A stretch of DNA of 15,051 nucleotides from Candidatus Ratteibacteria bacterium (GTDB taxonomy: Bacteria > Ratteibacteria > UBA8468 > B48-G9 > JAFGKM01): assembly GCA_028697565.1 (NCBI GenBank), contig JAQVEU010000007.1, positions 1 to 15,051 on the forward strand, given 5' to 3'. The notes under the pieces are model-generated. The model had not been told where the DNA came from. It saw nothing but the letters and a program-made list of their open reading frames with translations, and did not search any database. Below, one piece after another: positions 9,543-15,051 of the stretch. The position numbers were made by a program, and so were the translations under genes. Each line of letters begins with the position of its first letter. Positions within the stretch are counted from its first letter, which is position 1.

Positions 9543-9939
9543 GGTATTTGGACATACAGCAGATATAGGCGGAAGGGCCTACGGCAAAGATATTACAGAA
9601 CTATTGAAAAATGCCGCAGAACTACTTTATTTTCTGTCAGGAGTTGTTTGGAGCAAAGGAAGAGGGAAGGTTTATGATATAAAAATATCTGCTGAGTGTC
9701 TTGAAGAACTGCTTGTAAAGTTTTTGAACGAGTTGATATACTATATGGACGTAAAAAAGATAGCAGGCGATATAAAAAAACTCTCTATTCAGGAAGAAAA
9801 AGGTATGTTAAATCTTTACTGCACAATGGATATGAAGGCAGTTTCTATAAAAAGAGAGATAAAGGCAGCAACATATCATAATCTGAAAATTAAAGAGGCA
9901 AAGGGAATGCTATCAGTTGATATCATATTTGACATTTAG
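9529..9939 (+). CDS. Archease family protein
   Basis: Archease activates the RNA ligase RtcB by speeding its guanylylation and broadening its NTP use in tRNA splicing and RNA repair. The 136 residues match the family throughout: FGHTADIG near the N-terminus (7-14), a helix with [14 protein letters not shown] (61-74), and the C-terminal signature [11 protein letters not shown] (109-119) followed by DIIFDI at the end. Asp12, Asp74 and Asp135 lie where acidic metal-site residues of the family are found (inference from memory of the family). The gene starts inside gyrA and overlaps its last 14 nt; AAAGGAAG just upstream is close to the ATG, and translation is probably coupled to gyrA. No rtcB is in the window. 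Confidence 0.88.
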   Translation: MKRFEVFGHTADIGGRAYGKDITELLKNAAELLYFLSGVVWSKGRGKVYDIKISAECLEELLVKFLNELIYYMDVKKIAGDIKKLSIQEEKGMLNLYCTMDMKAVSIKREIKAATYHNLKIKEAKGMLSVDIIFDI

Positions 9940-9943
9940 GAGG
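9938..9943 (+). promoter_or_regulatory. Shine-Dalgarno fixing the DksA/TraR start
   Basis: AGGAGG overlaps the archease stop codon (9937-9939) and lies 6 nt before the ATG at 9950. It selects that start over an in-frame ATG at 9917 inside archease. Confidence 0.8.
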
Positions 9944-9949
9944 AAGGTG

Positions 9950-10303
9950 ATGGATAAAAAGGAAAAAAAGTACTATCTTGAACTGTTAAACAAGGAAAAA
10001 GAAAGAATTTACAAGAATTTAGGGTATCTTAAAGAAGGTATTGGTTCTGCTGAAGGAGGCATACCCACACATATTGCTGATTATGGAACAGATGAATTTG
10101 AAAAAGGGCTTGGTATAAATCTCTCTGATGAGGAAAGGAAGATTCTTGAAAATATAAACCTTGCCATAGAGAAGATAGAGAAAAATAGGTATGGTATCTG
10201 CGAAAGGTGTAACAAAAAGATAGGTGCTTCTCGCTTAAAGGTGCTTCCATACGCAAGGTATTGTATTAAGTGCCAGAAAGAGAAGGAAAAAGGTGGCTAT
10301 TAG
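9950..10303 (+). CDS. DksA/TraR family C4-type zinc-finger protein
   Basis: A small protein (117 residues from this start) of the DksA/TraR family, whose members bind in the secondary channel of RNA polymerase and alter initiation, often with ppGpp. The first 80 residues are highly charged helices expected to form a coiled coil. The zinc finger is complete as C-x2-C-x17-C-x2-C at Cys84, Cys87, Cys105 and Cys108, in YGICERCNKK and YARYCIKCQK. The region HIADYGTDEFEKGLG (41-55) is the motif seen in short YocK/TraR-like members, not the acidic DxxDxA coiled-coil tip of true DksA, so equivalence to E. coli DksA should not be assumed. It follows archease directly and is followed by lspA, a neighbour seen in other bacteria. 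Confidence 0.85.
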   Translation: MDKKEKKYYLELLNKEKERIYKNLGYLKEGIGSAEGGIPTHIADYGTDEFEKGLGINLSDEERKILENINLAIEKIEKNRYGICERCNKKIGASRLKVLPYARYCIKCQKEKEKGGY

Positions 10304-10754
10304 ACACAGAATATTTTTTTTGTCGGCCCTTCTTTCTGTTGTGGCTGACCAGCTTTCTAAATATCTTATGATAAGTGTACTGTCAGGTCCTGGCTCTTTT
10401 TCTGTTTTCAGATATTTTTCACTCACCCTTGTTAGAAATACGGGTATATGTTTCGGGATGTTTAATAACCTGAACATAAGAAATTTTATTATTGTGGCAT
10501 CTATATTTATTGCTGTCGGAATTTTCCTTTTCTTCAAAGAGTATAGTGAAGACAAGCATATTACCGCTGCCTTCGGTCTAATAGAAGGGGGCATTATAGG
10601 CAATCTGATAGATAGGATAAGGACAGGTGCTGTGATTGACTTTATAAATTTTCATATCTGGCCTGTGTTCAATCTTGCAGATACCTTTATTGTTGTTGGC
10701 GTAGTTATTATCTTATTGAAACAATACAAAAAAAATAAAGTGCGCCCTCAGTGA
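10293..10754 (+). CDS. lspA: Lipoprotein signal peptidase (signal peptidase II)
   Basis: Inner-membrane aspartyl protease that removes the signal peptide of prolipoproteins after Lgt has added the diacylglyceryl group. The 153 residues contain about four membrane segments and all family motifs: DQLSK (19-23), RNTGICFG (48-55), GGIIGNLIDR (99-108), VIDFI (114-118) and FNLADT (126-131). Asp116 and Asp130 are the catalytic pair. The start is a GTG that overlaps the last 11 nt of the zinc-finger gene, with AAGGA about 5 nt upstream, so translation is probably coupled. It is the last gene of the gyrB-led run. Its substrate supplier lgt lies 315 nt downstream, beyond a repeat array. Confidence 0.95.
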   Translation: MAIRHRIFFLSALLSVVADQLSKYLMISVLSGPGSFSVFRYFSLTLVRNTGICFGMFNNLNIRNFIIVASIFIAVGIFLFFKEYSEDKHITAAFGLIEGGIIGNLIDRIRTGAVIDFINFHIWPVFNLADTFIVVGVVIILLKQYKKNKVRPQ

Positions 10755-10769
10755 TGCCTATTTTAGGCA
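10755..10769 (+). other. Short perfect hairpin right after the lspA stop
   Basis: TGCCTA (10755-10760), loop TTT, TAGGCA (10764-10769), starting at the base after the TGA. No T-run follows, so it is not a classic rho-independent terminator; it could stabilise the 3' end of the message. Confidence 0.4.
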
Positions 10770-10816
10770 CAAAGATATATAAGAGTAGAGAGTAGCAAGA
10801 ATAAAAGCAAAGATAA

Positions 10817-10938
10817 AATCCTCCCCCACCCTCCTTTATTAAAGGAGGGAGAAGCAATCCATCCCCACCTTCCCTTAAAAAGGGAAGGAGAAATCCCCCC
10901 AATTCCCCCCTTTATTAAAGGGGGGTTAGAGGGGATTT
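10817..10938. repeat. Three tandem GC-rich palindromes
   Basis: Three palindromes with centres at about 10839, 10878 and 10915, each unit opening with AATCC (10817, 10856, 10892), a period of 36-39 nt. Arms are CCCTCCTTTA/TAAAGGAGGG (10829-10849), CCTTCCCTT/AAGGGAAGG (10868-10888) and CCCCCCTTTA/TAAAGGGGGG (10905-10925). The third unit extends into a longer imperfect inverted repeat from AAATCCCC (10891) to GGGGATTT (10938). Arm differences between units are matched on the other arm. The array fills most of the gene-free stretch between lspA and lgt and may act as a transcript-end or stability element. Such palindromes are scattered through many bacterial genomes. Confidence 0.85.
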
Positions 10939-10964
10939 TTTGAGGGATACCCCCTTCTCTTCTT

Positions 10965-10988
10965 CCTCGCCCCATTTACGGGGAGAGG
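10965..10988. repeat. Additional GC-rich inverted repeat
   Basis: CCTC-G-CCCC (10965-10973), loop ATTTAC, GGGG-A-GAGG (10980-10988): eight pairs with one internal mismatch. It lies just after the tandem palindromes and probably belongs to the same or a related repeat class. From here to the lgt ribosome site only low-complexity purine-rich sequence is seen. Confidence 0.55.
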
Positions 10989-11057
10989 GCAACGATGAGG
11001 AGGAAAATAGAGTTTTGACTTTTGAGTTTACTATGAACGGTGTTAGTGAATATTTAC

Positions 11058-11065
11058 GGAAGGGG
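11058..11065 (+). promoter_or_regulatory. Shine-Dalgarno favouring the ATG start of lgt
   Basis: GGAAGGGG lies 4 nt before the ATG at 11070 (AAGG 6 nt before it). It favours that codon over the in-frame GTG at 11040, which has no ribosome site and would add ten residues. Confidence 0.65.
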
Positions 11066-11069
11066 ATAT

Positions 11070-11807
11070 ATGCATCCTGAGTTTTTAAAGATAGGTAGTT
11101 TCGTTATATACTGGTATGGTGTTTTAGTAGCAATAGGAGTACTGGTTGGTGGTCTTATATTCCAGAGGGTATCTTATAGACGAGGGTATCCACCTGAACT
11201 TACCTCCCAGTTGTTATTCTGGATTGTTATCTGGGGACTGATAGGCGGACGACTGTTACATATTGCAGTCCATATCTCTTATTATTACAGACATCCCTTT
11301 GATATTATCAGAATCAGAAATGGTGGCCTGGCAATTGAAGGTGCAGTGATTGCCGTGCTTGTTTTTGTTATTGTTTACTCAAAAATTAGAAGGTTTGACC
11401 TGAGGGAGATGCTTGATATTATTGCCCTTTCTACTCCACTTGGAGAGGCAATCGGGCGACTCGGGTGTTTTCTAAATGGTTGCTGTTATGGACGACCGAC
11501 GGAGTTCTTTTGGGGTGTGAAGTTCCCTTTCTCTCCTGACAGATTACACCCTACGCAGCTATATTATTCGGCACTTTATATCCTTCTATTTCTCTTTTTG
11601 TGGAAACTCTATAAGAAGCGACTTAAGGCAGGTATTGTATTTTCCTGCTATATTCTGGGTTTTTCTTTGATAAGATATCTTGTGGATATGTTAAGGGGAG
11701 ACCTTTCTCCTACCTTTATTGGGCTTTACCCAACACAGGTGATTGCTATCTTTCTTTTTATTATGGGTGTTATATGGCTACTACGTATACTTTTTGAACG
11801 GAGGTAG
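11070..11807 (+). CDS. lgt: Prolipoprotein diacylglyceryl transferase
   Basis: Inner-membrane enzyme that transfers diacylglycerol from phosphatidylglycerol to the lipobox cysteine, the first step of lipoprotein maturation before LspA. The 245 residues (from the ATG with the good ribosome site; a GTG at 11040 would give 255) contain about seven membrane segments. Family motifs are YWYG (14-17), IGGRL (58-62), GRLGCFLNGCCYG (129-141) and HPTQLYYS (160-167). The usually conserved GG-[LM]-x-x-H-G-G loop reads GGLAIEGA (85-92): Glu90 replaces the His known to be essential in E. coli (His103), and the following Gly is Ala. Other phyla carry Tyr there, so activity is likely retained. The stop overlaps the ribosome site of the FHA gene. 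Confidence 0.94.
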   Translation: MHPEFLKIGSFVIYWYGVLVAIGVLVGGLIFQRVSYRRGYPPELTSQLLFWIVIWGLIGGRLLHIAVHISYYYRHPFDIIRIRNGGLAIEGAVIAVLVFVIVYSKIRRFDLREMLDIIALSTPLGEAIGRLGCFLNGCCYGRPTEFFWGVKFPFSPDRLHPTQLYYSALYILLFLFLWKLYKKRLKAGIVFSCYILGFSLIRYLVDMLRGDLSPTFIGLYPTQVIAIFLFIMGVIWLLRILFERR

Positions 11808-11809
11808 AT

Positions 11810-12178
11810 GTGGCTAAACTTGTATTTGACAAGATATATATGGAAAAGGAATATATATTAGAAGGGAAAGATACCTTTTATATAGGACGTATTAATACCA
11901 ATGATATAACAGTACCCCATTATACACTTTTCAGCAGGTTATCTCCTGCCTCTCAGTCATTATTAGTTAAAGACCTTACAAAGGTGTCAAGGATACATGC
12001 TCGGCTCACAAGAAAAGGAAGCCAGTGGTATATTGAGGATGTTGGTACAAAGGGACTGGGAAGCAATTATGGCACCTTTGTGAATGATGCACGGCTGGAG
12101 GTGAAAAAGCCGTATCTATTGCAAAATAATGATAGGATAAAACTTGGTCCGGTAGAATGCACCTTTGTAGAAGAGTAG
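11810..12178 (+). CDS. Small FHA-domain protein
   Basis: A stand-alone forkhead-associated domain of 122 residues, a phosphothreonine-binding module that docks partners in Ser/Thr-kinase signalling or secretion systems. Conserved positions are Gly26-Arg27, Asn31-Asp32-Ile33, Ser60-Arg61-Ile62-His63, SNYGTFVN (85-92) and the closing NNDRIKLG (106-113). Between NDI and SRIH there are 26 residues, clearly more than in a minimal FHA domain, giving an expanded loop near the phosphopeptide site. No membrane segment, kinase or other domain is attached. The start is a GTG two bases after the lgt stop, with GGAGGT at 11800-11805. The gene is coupled to lgt; its partner is not in the window. Confidence 0.85.
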   Translation: MAKLVFDKIYMEKEYILEGKDTFYIGRINTNDITVPHYTLFSRLSPASQSLLVKDLTKVSRIHARLTRKGSQWYIEDVGTKGLGSNYGTFVNDARLEVKKPYLLQNNDRIKLGPVECTFVEE

Positions 12179-12209
12179 CAAGATTGATTAGAAGATTGCA
12201 AGAGAAAAT

Positions 12210-12239
12210 CTTGAAACTTATCCTTTTTATTCCCATCTA
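12210..12239 (+). promoter_or_regulatory. RpoH (sigma32)-like heat-shock promoter of clpB
   Basis: CTTGAAA (12210-12216), 14 nt, then TCCCATCTA (12231-12239). The E. coli sigma32 consensus is CTTGAAA and CCCCATNT(A), so only the first C of the -10 differs. A sigma70 reading fails: no TATAAT-like box lies 16-18 nt from TTGAAA. The start point would fall near 12245-12247, at the clpB ATG. Confidence 0.6.
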
Positions 12240-12246
12240 AATAACT

Positions 12247-14829
12247 ATGGAAAACATAAACGAAAAACTTACAAACAGGGCACAGGAAGTTCTGGTAATG
12301 GCTCAGTCTATAGCACAGGGGAAAAACCACCAGGTGGTTGACTCTGTACATCTTCTTGCATCCCTCATTGAAGATGATGTTGTTGCAGACCTACTGAAAG
12401 AGTTAGGTGCTAACATAGACGGACTGAAGAATGATATCAACTCTGCTATTGATAAAATACCTGAGGTCACAGGTCCCGGGGCAGGAGGCCTTTATATAAG
12501 CCAGCAACTTGCTCGGGTACTGGATAATGCAGGCAGAGAAGCAGAGGCAATGGGTGATGAGTATATCAGTGTTGAACATCTTTTTCTTTCGCTCACAGAA
12601 GGGACTTCAGGTGTCTCAGATATACTGAAAAAGTATGATATATTTAAGGAAAGGGTTATAAAAATAATACAACAGACAAGAAACGGAGAAAAAGTTATGG
12701 ACAAAGAAGCAGAAAACAAATATAAGGTACTTGAAAAATATACAAGGGACTTCACAGAACTTGCACGGAAGGGGAAACTTGACCCGGTTATAGGGAGAGA
12801 TGAGGAGATAAGAAGGGTTATACAGGTCCTTTCCAGAAGGACAAAAAATAATCCTGTTCTTATAGGAGAGGCAGGTGTTGGTAAGACCGCCATTGTTGAA
12901 GGACTTGCAAGAAGAATTGTTTCAGGGGATGTTCCAGAGTCATTAAAGAACAAACGTGTGTTAGGCCTTGATATTGGTGCACTTGTGGCAGGGACAAAGT
13001 ACCGTGGAGAGTTTGAAGACCGACTTAAGGCGTTGCTGAAAGAGTTAGAGAAACGGGAAGGGGAGGTTATCCTTTTTATTGATGAACTTCATACATTGGT
13101 TGGTGCAGGTGCTTCGGAAGGAGCAATAGATGCCTCAAATATGTTGAAGCCAGCATTAGCGAGGGGAACTTTGAGGTGTATAGGTGCAACAACTCTTGAT
13201 GAATATAGAAAGTATATAGAAAAAGACAGGGCACTTGAAAGAAGGTTCCAGGTTGTATATGTAAAAGAACCAAGTGTAGAGGAAACGATATCTATATTAA
13301 GAGGACTTAAGGAAAGGTATGAGGTTCACCATGGTGTAAAAATTACAGATAGCGCCCTTGTGGCCGCAGCGGTTCTTTCCAGCAGGTATATATCAGGAAG
13401 GTTTTTGCCCGATAAGGCAATAGACCTTGTGGATGAGGCAGCAAGCCGACTGAGGATAGAAATGGATAGTATGCCTGTGGAATTAGATGAGATAGAGCGA
13501 AAGATAGTCCAGTTGGAGATAGAGAGGCAGGCACTTAGGAAGGAAACAAGTGGTGAGGTAAAAGAGCGGCTTACAAAGATAGAAAAAGAGTTAGAATCTT
13601 TAAAGGAAGAGAGGGAAAAACTACGTTCAAGGTGGCTTGCAGAAAAGTCAGTTGTTGAAAAGATAAGAAAGATAAAGAGCGATATAGAAGAGGCAAAGAA
13701 TATTATAGAAAGGGCGGAAAGAGAAGGAAATCTTGATAAGGCGGCTGAATATAAATATGGGAAACTGATTGAACTACAGAAGAAGTTAGAACAAGAGACA
13801 GATAGATTGAAAAAGGTGCAGGGAAAGGCAGGTGCTCTTCTAAGGGATGAGGTTACAGAAGAGGATATAGCAGAGATTGTTTCAAAGTGGACAGGTATAC
13901 CTGTTTCAAGAATGCTTGAAGGAGAGGTTGAAAAACTGATAAAGATGGAAGAGCGCCTCTCTAAGAGGGTTGTTGGACAGGACGAGGCAATAGTTGCGGT
14001 CTCCAATGCCATAAGAAGAAACAGGGCAGGTCTTTCTGACCCTAAAAGGCCTATCGGCTCTTTTATTTTTTTAGGTCCCACAGGCGTTGGTAAGACAGAA
14101 CTTGCGAGGACACTTGCAGAGGTCCTTTTTAGCGATGAAAATGCACTTGTCCGTATTGATATGAGCGAGTACACAGAAAAGTACTCAATCTCCCGTCTGA
14201 TAGGAGCACCTCCTGGCTATGTAGGGTATGAGGAGGGAGGACAACTAACAGAAAAGATAAGGAGGAGACCTTATAGTGTGATACTCCTTGATGAGATAGA
14301 GAAGGCACACAGTGAGGTATTCAACCTACTTCTGCAGGTGCTTGACGACGGGCGGCTCACAGATGGACAGGGACATACTGTGGACTTTAGAAATACTGTT
14401 ATCATAATGACATCAAATATCGGAAGTCAGTATATCACGATGTTTAAGGATGAAGAGGCAATGAAGGAGAAGGTAATGGATGTGTTAAAGTCATCCTTCA
14501 GGCCTGAATTTTTAAACAGGGTGGATGAGATTATTATCTTCAGGAAACTTACGAAGGAAGACCTTTTAAAGATAGTGGACATACAGATAGGGTATCTCCA
14601 GCAGCGGCTACAAGAGCGAAAGATTGATATATCATTCACAGATGCTGCCAAGAACTATCTTGCTGAAAAAGGGTATGATGAGATATATGGTGCAAGACCT
14701 TTAAAACGGCTCATCCAGAGAGAGATAGAAAACCCGCTTGCTATGAAGGTCCTTTCAGGAGAGATAAAAGAAGGAAGTAGGGTAAAGGTAGATATTAAAG
14801 ATGGAGTGCCAGTGTTTATACCAAATTGA
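12247..14829 (+). CDS. clpB: ATP-dependent disaggregase ClpB
   Basis: Hexameric AAA+ chaperone that, with DnaK, threads proteins out of heat-induced aggregates. The 860 residues hold an N-terminal Clp repeat domain (1-150). The first AAA+ module has Walker A GEAGVGKT (207-214), Walker B VILFIDE (274-280) and pore loop KYRGE with Tyr252. The ClpB-specific coiled-coil middle domain covers about 405-525. The second module has GPTGVGKT (610-617), VILLDE (678-683) and pore loop GYVGYE with Tyr658. [10 protein letters not shown] (752-761) and GARPLKR (815-821) are standard. The middle domain rules out ClpA and ClpC. The ATG aligns with the ClpB N-terminus but has no Shine-Dalgarno, and a heat-shock-type promoter ends 7 nt before it. 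Confidence 0.97.
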   Translation: MENINEKLTNRAQEVLVMAQSIAQGKNHQVVDSVHLLASLIEDDVVADLLKELGANIDGLKNDINSAIDKIPEVTGPGAGGLYISQQLARVLDNAGREAEAMGDEYISVEHLFLSLTEGTSGVSDILKKYDIFKERVIKIIQQTRNGEKVMDKEAENKYKVLEKYTRDFTELARKGKLDPVIGRDEEIRRVIQVLSRRTKNNPVLIGEAGVGKTAIVEGLARRIVSGDVPESLKNKRVLGLDIGALVAGTKYRGEFEDRLKALLKELEKREGEVILFIDELHTLVGAGASEGAIDASNMLKPALARGTLRCIGATTLDEYRKYIEKDRALERRFQVVYVKEPSVEETISILRGLKERYEVHHGVKITDSALVAAAVLSSRYISGRFLPDKAIDLVDEAASRLRIEMDSMPVELDEIERKIVQLEIERQALRKETSGEVKERLTKIEKELESLKEEREKLRSRWLAEKSVVEKIRKIKSDIEEAKNIIERAEREGNLDKAAEYKYGKLIELQKKLEQETDRLKKVQGKAGALLRDEVTEEDIAEIVSKWTGIPVSRMLEGEVEKLIKMEERLSKRVVGQDEAIVAVSNAIRRNRAGLSDPKRPIGSFIFLGPTGVGKTELARTLAEVLFSDENALVRIDMSEYTEKYSISRLIGAPPGYVGYEEGGQLTEKIRRRPYSVILLDEIEKAHSEVFNLLLQVLDDGRLTDGQGHTVDFRNTVIIMTSNIGSQYITMFKDEEAMKEKVMDVLKSSFRPEFLNRVDEIIIFRKLTKEDLLKIVDIQIGYLQQRLQERKIDISFTDAAKNYLAEKGYDEIYGARPLKRLIQREIENPLAMKVLSGEIKEGSRVKVDIKDGVPVFIPN

Positions 14830-14890
14830 TTTCATAATAAACATAACGTATATCTTGGCTTCTTTCCTTTGAAGAGGAGGATACTCCCTC

Positions 14891-15006
14891 AATTCCTCCC
14901 TATAAAAGAGTGGGTTAGAGGGGGTTTGGTGAGGGGTGGAGTCCCCTTCAATTCCTCCCCATATGAGGGGGGAGGATATAGGTGGGGGTGGTTAGAGGGG
15001 ATTTTT
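14891..15006. repeat. Degenerate GC-rich repeat units downstream of clpB
   Basis: Two units open with AATTCCTCCC (14891 and 14950) and each runs to a GGTTAGAGGGG block (14913 and 14990). The second unit contains the inverted repeat TCCTCCCC/GGGGAGGA (14953-14960, 14969-14976), and its 17-nt block GGTTAGAGGGGATTTTT (14990-15006) is identical to 10924-10940 in the array before lgt. This is the same repeat family, more degenerate here. No gene or clear terminator is seen from 14830 to the window end. Confidence 0.75.
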
Positions 15007-15051
15007 AGGTTTAGTGTTTTGGATTTAGAGTTTATTTATAGGTGGGGGTGG
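14977..15051. repeat. 15-bp direct repeat, second copy at the window edge
   Basis: TATAGGTGGGGGTGG occurs at 14977-14991 and again at 15037-15051, exactly 60 nt apart. The second copy ends at the last base, so the array probably continues outside. Confidence 0.7.

Noticed and set aside
9917..9949. Upstream ATG at 9917 as the start of the DksA/TraR gene
   Set aside because: It lies inside archease without a ribosome site, whereas AGGAGG sits 6 nt before the ATG at 9950.
10235..10603. Minus-strand frame across the lspA start
   Set aside because: It is antisense to two well-supported genes and has no recognisable domain.
10708..10975. Two minus-strand open frames over the repeat array, rich in Pro-Pro-Leu-Ile-Lys-Gly-Gly
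   Set aside because: They are translations of the tandem GC-rich palindromes. Such PPLIKGG-type frames are a well-known artefact of this repeat class; no ribosome site or homology is recognisable.
10817..10990. Repeat array as a CRISPR
   Set aside because: Units are palindromes of differing sequence with no constant repeat and unique spacers, and no cas genes are present.
11015..11046. TTGACT upstream of lgt as a possible promoter
   Set aside because: No acceptable -10 lies 16-18 nt downstream, so I do not call a promoter. lgt may be read from upstream or from an unrecognised promoter.
13326..14174. 282-codon minus-strand frame inside clpB
   Set aside because: It is fully antisense to conserved ClpB coding sequence and Ser/Phe/Leu-rich, as expected from the complement of purine-rich codons; no motif.
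14911..15000. G-rich runs after clpB as a G-quadruplex
   Set aside because: Each cluster shows only three runs of three or more G within short loop distance, so a stable four-run quadruplex is not supported.

Overview
The window is bacterial chromosome with moderately low GC and a strong purine bias on coding strands: Arg is mostly AGA/AGG and Ile is often ATA. It carries housekeeping genes plus a small sugar/phosphate-metabolism locus. LspA, Lgt and a 792-residue GyrB with the long insert typical of many Gram-negative gyrases suggest a diderm bacterium. The gene mix would fit a poorly cultured lineage such as Omnitrophota or a PVC-related group, but that placement is only an inference from style, not from a marker comparison.

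Left part (1-4442). A GH35-like beta-galactosidase missing its N-terminus runs off the left edge on the + strand. It converges on a two-gene minus-strand operon. The first gene of that operon encodes an unusual fusion of a calcineurin-like metallophosphoesterase and a PHP-domain phosphoesterase, with essentially all metal ligands intact in both halves. The second encodes a Gfo/Idh/MocA sugar dehydrogenase. A hairpin with a T-run lies between the convergent genes. A divergent promoter region (4476-4608) separates the operon from gyrB.

Centre (4580-10754). A near-consensus sigma70 promoter precedes gyrB. A tight co-directional run follows: gyrB, gyrA, archease (overlapping gyrA by 14 nt), a DksA/TraR zinc-finger protein and lspA (overlapping by 11 nt). 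It looks like one transcript joining DNA topology, RNA-ligase support, transcription control and lipoprotein maturation.

Right part (10755-15051). A 315-base gene-free stretch holds three tandem palindromes whose arms change in a compensatory way. After it come lgt, a solitary FHA-domain protein and clpB. The clpB start codon has no Shine-Dalgarno. It sits just downstream of a sequence matching the RpoH (sigma32) heat-shock promoter, so the mRNA may be leaderless. The window ends in a second cluster of the same G/C-rich repeat family, sharing a 17-nt identical block with the first.

No RNA genes, CRISPR arrays, transposases or phage genes were seen. The most interesting items are the phosphoesterase fusion, the clpB promoter arrangement and the covarying palindrome array.
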